DNA from: Pollenia angustigena
Lineage: Eukaryota; Arthropoda; Insecta; Diptera; Polleniidae
NCBI GenBank assembly: GCA_930367215.1
Contig: OV884058.1
Coordinates: 103,625,802 to 103,689,801 of the forward strand
Length of the DNA: 64,000 nt
Direction of reading: 5' to 3'
Positions 45,460 to 55,719 of this stretch are shown one piece after another (the stretch's first letter is position 1; the number at the start of each line of letters is the position of its first letter). The position numbers and the translations under genes are program-made. The notes beneath the pieces are model-generated. The model worked only from the letters and a program-made list of their open reading frames with translations, ran no database searches and had not been told where the DNA came from.

Positions 45460-45856
45460 TAAATAATTTAAAAATTATTTAAAATTGGAAAATTAATTTA
45501 GGAAACAAACATTTTCTCAAATTCTATATGATTTGTGCAACTATGTGTGTAGTGAAAATTGCTTTAAATACGAATATGTTTAAAGAAAATCTTACTTACA
45601 AAATCAATGAGTTGATTGTTTTGAGCTAAGTATGGCTTTTCTCCTTTCTTATATGGCTTACAGCAATGTTATGGTTTTCCTGGCCAAATGCTTCGTTTGT
45701 GGTGTTTGCTTTCTAAACGCAAATGGAGTAATTTCATATGTATATTTATGAAATGCCATAAACTGGAAATAATTCCTTTGACGTTACACATTTTAAGTGT
45801 ATTTCTTTCTTTATATAATTGTTGTTGCATATTCAATCAAAAGTTTAAAATATTTA

Positions 45857-45971
45857 CCCCAATTTCACCAAGTTCAGTTAAAACTAACTATTACTTTAAC
45901 TTCCAGCCTACAATATGTTTTGACAGCTTGAACTGATAGTTTATTATAGCTGAACTTGGTGAAATTGGGGG
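45857..45971. mobile_element. 115-bp MITE (CCCCAATTTCACCAAGTTCAG), TTA target
   Basis: It has near-perfect TIRs of 21 bp, CCCCAATTTCACCAAGTTCA at the left, bordered by TTA (45854-45856 and 45972-45974). It shares its terminus with the MITE at 45120. Confidence 0.8.
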
Positions 45972-46367
45972 TTACTTATTAAAACAAATGGTAATGTTGT
46001 CGTCAAAAAAATGTACTGTTTTTTACTTGATTGTACTGTTTTTATGTATTCAATGTACTGTTTTTCCGAATTTAAAATCTGGCTACCCTACTCCAGTATT
46101 TAATTTTTTATATTTATGCATTTAGAAAATCCCGAGCAGCGTCGGGACCAAACAGCTAGTATTCATAAAAAAGTTGAAAAAAAATCCTAAGAAATTAAAA
46201 AAAAAACCCAAATCAAAATTATAAAAAAATCCAAAAAAAAAATTTAAAAAAAATATTGCGAAAACACCATGAATATAGCGTAAACCTGATTGAGATATCT
46301 CAGAAAAGGAAACAGGTAAAACAAAATTTTTTTAGGTTTATTGGTAGGACTTTCAGACGACATATCA

Positions 46368-46605
46368 GGGGCCTAACTCTGGCAGTCGTATCGAATACTT
46401 TTTCGATTCGGAACAAATTTTATTTCTTATTCCTTCAGTCGATAATGAACGAATTGGAATTTTTTCAGTGTTGTTAAGCATTTATTTGAGTTTTCACAAC
46501 ACTGAAAACATATTTTTGATTCGTTCAGTGTCGACCTAAAGAATTCGAAATTAAATTGCTTTCGAATCGAAGATGTATTCAATTACGACTGTCAGAATTA
46601 GCCCC
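46368..46605. mobile_element. MITE GGGGCCTAACTCTGGCAGTC, copy 2
   Basis: The TIRs GGGGCCTAACTCTGGCAGTC and GACTGTCAGAATTAGCCCC enclose the same inner arrangement as 45141-45373 (ATCGAATACTTTTTCGATTC, TTTCACAACACTGAAAA). 238 bp. Confidence 0.75.
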
Positions 46606-46765
46606 AAGCTTTTATAAACAATGATTAGTTTGCACAATTAAAACGGCTAAGATATCTCTAAAACCTGATGTGATAGACAAACTCTGAGTACAAATTCAAA
46701 TGCTCAATTTTAAGACAAGTCTATGGTCTATTTCCACTCTTTCAAAAATTTGCCGGCCTGTGTAA

Positions 46766-47262
46766 TAAGTTTTGTGTTTTTCGGTATATGGTCCCACTCA
46801 AACCCTTCTGTGGCCCAACAAAAAACTTCGATCGAAATAGATCACCATCAGTTTTAACGTATTTAAAAAAACGGAATTTTATATGACATGAAAAATGTTG
46901 TCGTTCCACAAAATCCTTAATAAAAACTTTATTTTTCATCACATTGTTATCAAATTACGCTTAAAATGTTGGAAATTAAATATACTATTTAGCTAAAAAA
47001 TAAAACATTCCAGATATTTAACATAACGTAGAAAAAAAACGAAATAAAAATGAAAAATTTTGAAAAAAACGTAAAAAATAGGCAAATTTTGAACTTTGAG
47101 GTGCCATAACTCAGCCATTTCTTCTCATATAGAAATTTTCAGCATATCGAAAAGGCATTCAATTAACTTTCCAACGATATGCCATTAATTTCGATTGAAC
47201 TTTTTGGTTGGGCTCCACAAGGATTTGAGTGGGACCATATACCGAAAAACACAAAAGTACCG
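46766..47262. repeat. inverted repeat, arms about 75 bp
   Basis: GTTTTGTGTTTTTCGGTATA followed by TGGTCCCACTCAAA (from 46768) pairs with TTTGAGTGGGACCATATACC followed by GAAAAACACAAAA (to about 47262). The arms are about 360 bp apart. Short frames in the arms are by-products. Confidence 0.65.
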
Positions 47263-47374
47263 TTATCTCAAAAACTATACTTAGGAAAAAAAAATTACAG
47301 CGTTTTTCGTGTTCAGGAGGTCTCAATTAACTTATCTAGGCATGTGGCGTTCTTGGTACTTTTTGGCTGTAAAC

Positions 47375-47563
47375 CAGTGTAATAGTCGAAATAGTATACA
47401 TTTTATCACTGAAATTAAATCCATGTACATAACCATTATTTTTTTTAGACAAAGTAAATTAAAATTACACCAAAGCTACACCCAAAAGAAATTACCCACG
47501 CACCTCCCACGACTGTAAAAATTACACAGAATTCGGGTAATTAACCATAAAGTGGCAATACTG
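47375..47563 (-). mobile_element. short hAT-like element related to 24211-25193
   Basis: The right end AAAGTGGCAATACTG and the internal TTACCCGAATT/AAGAAATTACCCACG match the left arm of 24211-25193 in reverse. The outer left end is CAGTGTAATAG. GTAAAC abuts both ends (47369-47374 and 47564-47569), a 6-bp repeat rather than 8. Confidence 0.55.
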
Positions 47564-47584
47564 GTAAACAATTATCAAGAAAAG

Positions 47585-47835
47585 AGAAAACACTCGTTAA
47601 ATACGAGCACACACATCCACATATGGTCGATTAATGTAAATAAAAACAAACGTGCAGCGTTAAGTCAGATATGATAAATAAAAAAACTTATTTGGTACCA
47701 ACGAGTTTGCGAAGTTGTACTTTTCTTACCCCAATAGTCTTCCGAAAAACTTTTTTGGGAATATTTTTATTTATGTTTTTAATACATACATATTTATTAA
47801 TTTACACAAAACGTGCTGAAAATGCATTTTTACAT
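47585..47835 (-). repeat. dispersed repeat, inverted partner of 14165-14415
   Basis: The reverse complement of the 14.2-kb repeat, including AACAAACGTGCAGCGTTAAG and CCCAATAGTCTTCCGAAAAA. The boundaries are undefined. Confidence 0.6.
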
Positions 47836-48359
47836 ATCGAGGGTTATTTTTCAAATAGTGCTATATGAAATTTTTCAAAAAAATTTTTTTTATAGAAACG
47901 TGTTCACTGACGGAAGGGTCATCTGTCATTTAAATTTGAAAAAAAAAAAAAATTCCCAAAACGTTTTTTTTCATAAATGTTGTTTTGTGCTATCTAACAC
48001 AGACGTACATACATATATTACTTCATATAATAAAATGATAAAAAGTGTTATTACAAAGTAGACATAATATAAATCAAAGGGTTGGGAATTGTGTCTAGAT
48101 TTCATAAACTAATATAATTTTTAAATTCGTTGTAAAAATTTTGCAAAAAACTGCAAAAAAATTGTTTTATGAGTTTTTGTAAACAATAAAATTTTAATTT
48201 ATCTAATAAAATCTTTGTTAGCTAATATTATATAATGAAATTTTACAAGTAAATACATGTTTTAATGCTTCATACAAACCAGCTTAAAATTTTATTAAGC
48301 TTCCAAAAACGCAAATTAGTGTTATTTAGAAATATAATGGCTACCAAGCACGGGTCTTA

Positions 48360-48615
48360 AGCGGCCCATACACTTGCAATATTATTGTGTATAATACATT
48401 CAATAAAAAGGTGAACCTAAACTATAGGAATAACATAAACAGCATTGTACAATGTTGCCAACACATTTCAATTTCTTTTCGCTTTGCAATAAAAATCAAA
48501 AGTCTTTTGATTGTTGCCAATATATTGTGCTACCATCGAATATCGCATACACATTGGCGATATAATTGAACAGTACGTAAAATTGAACAATTTTATTGCA
48601 AGTGTATGAGCCGCT
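48360..48615. mobile_element. Harbinger-like MITE (AGCGGCCCATACACTTGC)
   Basis: The TIR AGCGGCCCATACACTTGCAA and its complement at the right are flanked by TTA (48357-48359 and 48616-48618). It has an internal TGTTGCCAACA-type inverted repeat. 256 bp. Confidence 0.88.
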
Positions 48616-48670
48616 TTAGTATTCAGATTGCACAATTATTAAACACATATCGGATCAAACAAAGTCGAAC

Positions 48671-48828
48671 GATTCGCCCAAAATTGGATGAAGTTTCCTG
48701 ATGATCTGGCCTATGCAACCATTGAAATGCGCATAGAAATAGCTTATCCCATCAACAATTAATTTCAGTGTTTTTATCAAAAATAAAAGTTAGGAATTAA
48801 GCACGACAAACAAAATCTTGCTGATAAT
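48671..48828 (+). mobile_element. 5'-truncated ribozyme-bearing Penelope-like fragment
   Basis: Only the 3' terminal unit is present: the hammerhead region, then CATCAACAATTAATTTCAGT and AATTAAGCACGACAAACAAA. It ends at about 48828, just beside duplication unit 3. Confidence 0.65.
48686..48749 (+). ncRNA. hammerhead ribozyme motif (copy 3, weakened)
   Basis: The core CTGATGA (48698-48704) and GAAA (48724-48727) with TGCGCATA are kept. Stem II reads TCTGG/CCATT, so only three pairs remain, and stem I has one G to A change at the cleavage side. It is probably less active than copies 2 and 4. Confidence 0.65.
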
Positions 48829-48837
48829 TCACAAAAA

Positions 48838-50870
48838 CAAAAAAAATTGTCAATGTAAAAGTAAAAATATTATTGTTTGCAATTGTTATGCTATATTTGA
48901 ATTTCAAATCATTTTTATTTCAACTTAATTTGTTCCATAAATCAATGAAAAGAAAACACCGAAATTTTTTTCATAGTATTTATTTATTATTGATTGAATT
49001 GGTACTTTTAAAATTATTTATAGCAAAATATTATAAATTATATGTATATCTGCATAAAACAAGGACTTGTGTAATAACATTATGTGAACGAAATTTCTAG
49101 CATTAAATTTGACATTTTTGCACGAAATTTTAATTTTTCTAAGTGGGTTAAAGATTTTAATTGTGGCAAAAAGCTGACCAAAAAATTACAATCCGGATCT
49201 TCAAGATCAGCAAAAGCACCTATAATTTTATTTTCCATTGGTTCTTTTAATGCATTGGTAAATCGACTTTCTCTAATAGCTTTAGCTGTTAAAAGGCTCA
49301 ACATTACCTCAGTCATCTTAGCACGATATTTAATATTTTGAATTTGGGACATTGAACGCATGTGAGACAAAAAGCTGATCAAGAAATTGCAATCAGGATC
49401 ACAAATATCATTAAGTGTTTTTGGGCAATTTTTCTTTTCATTTTCTGCCGCTTCTTCCTTAATGTCAATATTGTCCATTTTATAAGACTGAGAAGAACCA
49501 TTTGCATAAAATTCATGAGCAGAACTTTGTTCTAGTGAATTGCTAATGGGTAGAGGGGACATTACATGTCCGACCAGTTGGCGATTCACAATATTACCAG
49601 ATTCTTCAAACAGCATGTTATCATCGGATAAATCATGATCTACTTGCCTATCATCACCACTAGACTCTCCTGTAATTTTACTAACCTCTTGGCTATTTTT
49701 ATTATATATTCTCTCGTTATAGCTCTCATTGTCATAATCGTTTGAATTCGAATTTTGATTCTCATTCGAAAATTTGCAATTACTGAGAAAAGTTAAGGCG
49801 TCAAAATATGTAAATTTATGGTAGTTATTAAAGTTCGTATCGAAAGTACCGTTTAATTTTTCTCTTGCCATGCGTGCATAAGCCTTTTCTGTTTTACGAA
49901 ATTTCATCTTTAAATTTCTCCATTTACTTATGCAATATATCACTGTAATGTATAAAAAATCATTTTCTTACATAAGTACCATAAAGATAGTTTTTTAAAT
50001 ATAGCCCTAAGACAATTTTACCATCCATTTCCATTATTTGTGCTACTTCTTTCCACAATACCCTCTTTCTTGCATTTGATCCTTCCCAATAGTAAGAGCC
50101 CCATAAATCAGGCCTTTTTTGAACTTCTGAGATAAAGGAAAATGTATTGATTTCATTTTGTTTTCGTTGACGCAAACTTGCATCGTTTTCGAGGAATGTA
50201 AAATCCTCGTAAGAATGCAGCCGAGGACTGTAATCATGTTTAGGATCATAATTTCCCATTTTTTTAGCTAAATTTATTTTTCTTCTCGCTGAACTATAAG
50301 CATATCGTAATAATTTCCATCTTGCTTTGCATGTTGTAACTGTAAGCATCTAATTAATAATTTATGATTTTTGGAGTAATATTTCTAAGTTACCATGATA
50401 TCCAAGGCTTTCGGAAACTTCCTTCCAACAAACACTTCGCTTATATGGATAATGCATACCCTGGTGTTCCCATATTAAAGGCCTTTTACGAATTTCGGCA
50501 ACTAAACGAACCTCGTCCATTGTTTTAAAAGGCTCTCGCAATACTAACCATAATTTTCGTATAACAAAACAGATTGGAACAAGCTGGGAGATTTGCTAAA
50601 ACGAAAACTCTCTTAAAACAAAAAATGCTCTCTTCGATTTGCGCACAACAACAAAGAAAACGGATTTCCTACAAAATCAGTGTTGCCATTGGAATTTCTC
50701 TATAAGAGGTACAAAGAGGGGATTTTCCAAAAAAAGGCGTCATAAAAAGAGTATTTCAAAGAAAGTGTTTTATGAGCAGTATTAACTAACAACGGGGTCG
50801 CTAAAAAGTACTTAAAAGGAAAAAATTTTTCTAAGAATTTAAATAAATAATTTTAAATAATTTTAAATAG
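48838..50870 (-). repeat. duplication unit 3 (with MADF-BESS gene)
   Basis: It matches units 1 and 2 from GTCAATGTAAAAGTAAAAAT through the 5' flank. Beyond it, 50870-51070 continues to match 38085-38270 (TTCTTTGAATCT, CTTAATATGGCTT), so units 2 and 3 share a longer upstream flank than unit 1. Confidence 0.8.
49080..50520 (-). CDS. MADF-BESS domain protein, copy 3 (3 exons)
   Basis: The exons are 50520-50394, 50339-50022 and 49942-49080. The spliced length is 1308 nt, a 435-residue protein. The first exon codes MDEVRLVAEIRKRPLIWEHQ and is too short to stand out alone. The introns are 54 and 79 bp with the same phase-1 GT-AG sites as copies 1 and 2. MADF1 and MADF2 (EVQKRPDLW, CISKWRNLKMKF) and both BESS motifs are intact. 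The linker reads DIKEEAAEN, so the proline of the SUMO-like site seen in copies 1 and 2 is lost. No stop or frameshift occurs. Its role as a DNA-binding regulator is inferred from the family only. Confidence 0.84.
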
Positions 50871-50879
50871 AAATATTTT

Positions 50880-51410
50880 CTTTGAATCTTTTCTCCAAAA
50901 TTTTCAAGCCCAAGCCGTTATTTTTCAGCGTTAGTTATTCTTAATATGGCTTTCTACGTTTTGCAATTTTTCTTACTTTTTTAACTTAAATTTATGAACA
51001 AAAGTATCTGGTTCGATAATTATTTCCTTAAACTTGGAAACATATTCAAAATAATGTACATCTTAAAACGCTTGGCCTTGAACTCCTTATACATATTTAT
51101 TCTTGATACTATTTCGTTACATGAATACAGCGTCAAAATTCAGTAAACATCGGTGAAAACTTTGTATTTTATTTAATAAAGCTAATTAGGCACACGAACC
51201 TTTGAAGGCTTTAAGTACAAATTACCTAACCCTACGCTTCCACATGCAAGTAATTACTTGAAAGAAATTCGGGGAAACAGCCGATCGGCTAAAAGTACAA
51301 AAATTGGGTATATGTTAGTGAAAAAGTGTGAGTGTATTGAGTTTTTCAAACTTGCATTTGCATGTGGAAACGGGGGGAAAGGAAATAAAGTGCAGCATAA
51401 TATTTTAATC
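50880..51410. other. upstream flank of unit 3, no gene
   Basis: The first 190 bp is duplicated near 38090-38270. The remainder is unassigned. AAAAAGTGTGAGTGTATTGA at 51322 resembles, inverted, sequence at 28985-29040. No frame of interest is seen. Confidence 0.4.
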
Positions 51411-51966
51411 GCTTGATCAGAGTTCTCAATTTTGGGGATTTTTTTGTAATTGGGGATACGATTTTCGTGAAAATCCCCAGGGGATTTTTTTTGGGGAAGA
51501 AGCACTTTTTCTCAGAGGATTTTTATTATTATCTTGGCCATTTGTGCAATGACAAGACCGGTTTATTCAAGATATGGGTACATATAAGTCTTTTTTGGTT
51601 CGAAAACTTTGTCATGCCAAAACGCCTTTTCAAGAGCTTGCTGAAATATTTTTAAATATGCTTTCTTCTTATGAACGAGTCTTTTCTTTAATAAATAGAA
51701 TCGAAAGCAACATAATTCAGTTTGAGTTATAAGAATCTCTTCTTATAATTGAAAGACACTTTTAAAATAATTCAGTTTGCTGTGACAAATGTATTCCATC
51801 TTCTCAAATGCTTACACTTGTTATACAAACAATATGTAAAACAAAATTGCATTGGCTGATGAACCAGAAAATTGTATCTGTACTTCTTGAAATGATAATT
51901 GATGTATAATTATTTTTTGTGCGTTTTTTTAAGTAACAAAGCCTTATAACATGCCTATGTAAGTAA

Positions 51967-52475
51967 TACTATGTTCACACTTGGGTTCTTAAACGCGTTT
52001 AAGCAGCTCGAACGTGATTAAACTCTAATCACTTCAAAATCGAGATGATTACCCATACATTGAAGTGATTTGTTAATCACTTCAAATCGACTTGATTACA
52101 ACTAAATCACTTCATAAACCACATAGAATCCACTGAACATACCCTAATAATGTAGAATCGCTCATGATCGTGTACAACCGGCTAAGAAGTCTGCTTAATG
52201 TTTTTATTTTTTTCCTTAAATAATTCATAAATTTTCACAATTTCATCATTAAATTGATTAAAATAATCTTCTGATAACTTTATAAAAGTGTTTTTATCCA
52301 TTTTTAATACTTTAAAGAAATTTAAATTTGTTTGTTGTTTTTTTGTGTGTTTGTGTGTGTGTTTTTTCTTAATCATCTGTCATCTTAATCATCTCAAATG
52401 TAATGTGAACGGCTTTGATTAGCTAAATCAACATTTTGCTTAAACGCGTTTAAAAACCCAAATGTGAACATAGCA
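51967..52475. mobile_element. 509-bp Harbinger-like element, copy 1
   Basis: About 37-bp TIRs start TACTATGTTCACACTTGGGT then TTAAACGCGTTTAAGC, flanked by TAA (51964-51966, 52476-52478). AATCACTTCA occurs repeatedly at the left. A minus frame (52376-52182) reads LKMDKNTFIKLSEDYFNQFN and KIYELFKEKN. It recurs in the second copy at 60812-61320, so it may be the relic of an element-encoded protein. Confidence 0.9.
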
Positions 52476-52580
52476 TAAGACTCAACGTACAAATAAAACT
52501 AGTTTTAATAATATTACACAAATTAATTTAATTAAATAAATAAATGTTAAATATTAACTGTGGTGTTTTTTGGGGATAAT

Positions 52581-53549
52581 TAGAGTTTCTACGCGGGAAA
52601 GAATTCCCGGGAATCCCGGGACATATTTTTTAAATTAATCCCGGAAAATTTTTTTCGGGAATTTTCGGGAATTTCAAATAAAACTTTTTGAGTTTTTAAT
52701 TTGTTAAAATATTATTTACTTAAATTACTAAAAACTACCTACAAATCGAACTATTTTTCCTACGCCAATAAATCAACGGTCTTTTTAATTGCTGATGAAA
52801 TGTCAAACAAGTTTCTTGAAGTAGAAAATGAAAATGTACACAATACACGATACACCATCATCAACACCATATGATGAACCATCTACAAATTCTAAAAAAA
52901 TAAATGTAAAGAAAATACAAAAGCCTGAAAAAATCTTAAAAAAAGAATCTGAAGTCTATGAAGTCACGGGTAACAGGCCAACAAATTTATAATCTTTGTT
53001 TGATGCGCTTCTTACTATAAAACCAACTTCTGTAGAAAGCAACTTATGATTTTATTCACATAATTTTATTAAAAATAATATTTACTATGGGAGCCCCTTT
53101 AAGGAGCACAGATAGGGGGTTAGTATGCTCCCGCTAGGAGCGACTCAGGGACACTTTTGAAGACTTTTTTTGGCTTTTGTATCGTTTTCCCCTTGCTTTG
53201 ACCCCGATGAGGAGCCATTTGCCACCATCCCACACCCTAAATTTTTGGCTCATGCGTTTTTTTTACAAACTTCACAAAGTTGGAGGTTCTAGCGTATCGA
53301 AATCAAATAGTCGTGCACTATTCCACCCCTAATGTGCATATAAATGTAACAATATATTTGGTTTTGTGTGGAATAATTAAAGCTAATTTTTTTTGGACTG
53401 TTGTGTCTTTTAAAAAAGTAATAACTGTTGTCTTGAACTAATTTAATGAAATCATTGTTTTATTCAAAAAATCCCGGGATTCCCGGGAATAGGATTTTTT
53501 TTGTTTCGTTTCCCGGGAATAGAAAAAGTCCGGGAAATTAGAAACCCTA
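52581..53549 (+). mobile_element. CCCGGG-type hAT element, copy 2
   Basis: It starts TAGAGTTTCTACGCGGGAAA and ends AAATTAGAAACCCTA. The 8-bp TSD GGGATAAT is perfect (52573-52580, 53550-53557). CCCGGGAAT motifs lie at both ends. 969 bp with a transposase remnant. Confidence 0.92.
52795..53050 (+). pseudogene. hAT transposase C-terminal remnant
   Basis: The plus strand reads ADEMSNKFLEVENEN, then stops, then KKIQKPEKILKKESEVYEVT and SLFDALLTIKPTSVESN. The last block is the LL.I.PTSVESER region of hAT transposases. There are at least three in-frame stops. The same segment is present in reverse at 41590-41830. Confidence 0.75.
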
Positions 53550-54119
53550 GGGATAATAAAACAGCTATTTTGGGGATCGTAAATTGGGGATAAGGTATAA
53601 AAGAAAACCCTGCGCTTGACTTTGCGGGTGCTAAGTAAACTCGCTCTCTTCGCTAATACTAAAGGTGCTATCAGACGTAGTGTTACCGTCGGATATTTTA
53701 AAAAAGTACCAAAAAGGCACATCTTTTAAAATTAAAATAAGTACACCATATTATGTATTTTTTACTTTTGTTTCTATTTATTATAATTTTAAATGGTATA
53801 AAAACATAACAAAAAACATTGTATAGTAATTATATGCACTAAAAAACAATTGATCGTATTACAATAGACATACAAACTTACTTACAAATGGCTCATTTGT
53901 TGTAAAAACTAAAATAAATATTTTGAAAATATTTCTTTGGAGAAGTAATTTTTTTAAAATATTTACTTTAATGTTTTGGTAATTCAAAAACGTTAAACTT
54001 GTTTTCTGCCAAAACATGTTTTTTGGATTATGACATTGTTGCAGCGAAAAGAAGATATTTATGTAATGTGTTTTATAAATACATTTATTAATATATTTCT
54101 TGTCCTTTTCCTTCTGAAT

Positions 54120-54385
54120 ACATGTTCCAATTTCACGCCAAAAATCTTCAGCATTCGAAATTTTAAATATGTGTTCATAATTCGCGTCATTTACTTTACT
54201 CTCTAGAAGTTTTAATTCATGTATAAATGCATCTGGGTCAGTTATAATATCTTTAAACTCTGAAACTAATTCAAAATAGTTTATATCTTCATAAGACACT
54301 ATAAATAATGGGTCTAAATACTTCAATATATTGAGCTCTTTGTTTTTTATATCAATTCTTGTTATAAATTCTTTACACAATTTTT
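54120..54385 (-). pseudogene. hAT transposase remnant, copy 2
   Basis: The minus strand reads ELNILKYLDPLFIVSYEDIN then ANYEHIFKISNAEDFWREIG, about 85% similar to the remnant at 33110-33409. The frame then runs into unrelated sequence (to 53859) and the dimerisation segment is missing. Confidence 0.75.
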
Positions 54386-54602
54386 GGTAAAAACTTAGAT
54401 TTTACTTTTAATGTCAATTACACAAATTTTAGAAAAGTTTTCGGTACACAACAGTTTGGTTTCTGCTTCACGAACAATATATATATATGCGAGATATCTT
54501 TACCCCCTTATTTATAATAAATAAAACAGGTTAATAGCAAGTTTATTTCACCGATTTCAGCTAACCACGCATGATATTATTATATTAAAACACTTTCACT
54601 TA

Positions 54603-54765
54603 GTCTGAGTTCGTACGGCTCATGTCTTATTGACAAGATTGCTACTTTATAGGCGAGAGGGACGAGGGGAAAAGAAACGAGTACACAGATTTGAACGCCA
54701 ATTCATGTTCAAAGAAGAAAAAGGAAGAATCATGTCAATAAGACATGAGCCGTATGAACTCAGAC
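54603..54765. mobile_element. Harbinger-like MITE, TTA target
   Basis: A 163-bp element with about 32-bp TIRs (GTCTGAGTTCGTACGGCTCA, then TGTCTTATTGAC). It is bordered by TTA (54600-54602, 54766-54768). The homologous hAT at about 33600-33620 has the empty site TTTTACTTATATTAAAG. Confidence 0.9.
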
Positions 54766-55416
54766 TTACATATATTAAAGCTAAGAGTTATAATAAAACA
54801 GAAAGAAAAAAAGTATCTTATCCTAACGGAAAAAGTATCAAAAAAGTGGCAAGAATCACAAAAAGTACCACATTTGGGTGCATTTTGTAAAAGTGGCCAA
54901 ATAGTATCCAAGCAATCGAAAAAGTGGCAAAATGCCACTATAGTGGCACCAACGGTAACGCTGATCAGACGGGATGTTTTTTACATATGTACTGTCATAT
55001 TTTGAATTCTAGATAAATCTAATCATGCGAAATAAGGTATTTTCGCGTACTTTATTTTTCTCATAAAGTATAGAGTACAATTACTAGCAATAACGTACAA
55101 TACTTTATTATAAAGTACGGTTGGCAAGCCCAAATACAAGCACAGTTATAAATAAGTTCTAAATGTTTCTTTTGCAAAAAGGTATGTATATGTATTTAAG
55201 TATGTATGTATGTACTAACATGACTATTTTCAATTAACATTTTTATTACCTTAACCCTTTCTCTACAAGCTTTTACTGGGTTACCTACTAATAAATCAAA
55301 TTTTTTGGATTCAGGAATCAATACTCACTTTTGAAAAAACGTACCCTAAATGTGTTTTTTGGACTGTATCCATATGGATACATACATACCTATTTCGGTT
55401 ATGGTAAAGAAATTTT

Positions 55417-55707
55417 AATTTCAAAAGATTTTGTAATTCGTGCTTAATTCCCAGTTTTTATTCTTGATAAAAACACTTGAAATTTATTGCTGATGGGATA
55501 AGCTATTCCTATGCGCATTTCACTTTCTTTATGGATGAAGTTTCCTGATGATCTGGCCTAAGCAACCAGTGAAATGCGCATAGGAATACTTTATCCCGTC
55601 AACAATAAATTTCAAGTGTTTTTATCAAGAATAAAAACTGGAAATTAAGCACGAATAACAAAATCTTTTGAAATTAAAATTTTGTATTCCCAAAAATTAT
55701 TTCGATA
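55417..55707 (+). mobile_element. 291-bp ribozyme element, inverted terminal units
   Basis: A 13-bp TSD, GTAAAGAAATTTT, is at 55404-55416 and 55708-55720. The left arm (to about 55522) is the inverted 3' half of the terminal unit, breaking off inside GTGAAATG of the ribozyme. The right arm is a full plus-strand unit with the hammerhead. No body or coding DNA lies between them, so the element consists only of opposed terminal repeats, as reported for some Penelope-like insertions. Confidence 0.75.
55533..55596 (+). ncRNA. type I hammerhead ribozyme motif (copy 4)
   Basis: The core CTGATGA (55545-55551), stem II CTGG/CCAG, GAAA (55571-55574) and stem III TGCGCATA are present, with cleavage expected after A55582. 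Stem I pairs TTTC with GGAA, AAG with CTT, and GGAT with ATCC. All conserved core bases are present. Confidence 0.78.
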
Positions 55708-55719
55708 GTAAAGAAATTT

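Larger units (their letters stand above)
44408..46090. mobile_element. hAT element, family TAGGGTTGCCA, copy 2
   Basis: It begins TAGGGTTGCCATACGTACTG and ends AAAATCTGGCTACCCTA. The 8-bp TSD CTCCAGTA is perfect (44400-44407 and 46091-46098). TGTACTGTTTT clusters lie at both ends as in copy 1 (5301-7281). The interior contains three MITEs and no transposase. Confidence 0.92.
44190..46163 (+). mobile_element. Helitron-like (DINE-type) 3' portion split by a hAT
   Basis: The 3' terminus is at 46131-46163: a CCCGAGCAGCGTCGGG hairpin followed by ACCAAACAGCTAGT, the hairpin plus CTAGT ending of DINE-1-like Helitrons. Upstream, CTCGAGAAAAACTCAACCGA at about 44237 to GATAGCGCTGTGGTCAAG belongs to the same element. 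It is interrupted by the hAT at 44408-46090. The 5' end is not located. The 93-codon frame at 44081-44362 overlaps it and is probably noncoding. Confidence 0.7.
51418..53613. mobile_element. hAT element (CAGAGTTCTCAATTTTGGGG) with two nested elements
   Basis: The left end is CAGAGTTCTCAATTTTGGGG and the right end is TTGGGGATAAGGTATAAAAG followed by AAAACCCTG. The TSD is CGCTTGAT/CGCTTGAC (51410-51417, 53614-53621; 7 of 8). GGGGAT motifs cluster at both ends. Without the nested Harbinger-like and CCCGGG-type elements it is about 700 bp, with no frame. Confidence 0.82.
53678..54963 (-). mobile_element. hAT element, family CAGTGTAACCGTCGG, copy 2
   Basis: It starts TAGTGTTACCGTCGGATATT and ends GGCACCAACGGTAACGCTG. 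The 8-bp TSD ATCAGACG is perfect (53670-53677, 54964-54971). Collinear with 32093-33803 but internally deleted, and with a MITE at 54603-54765. Confidence 0.92.

Noticed and set aside
50043..50249. Alternative minus frame overlapping exon 2 of copy 3
   Set aside because: Different frame from the MADF-coding exon, which has clear domain similarity and splice continuity.
19586..50520. MADF-BESS copies as processed pseudogenes
   Set aside because: Both introns are present in all copies and frames are intact.
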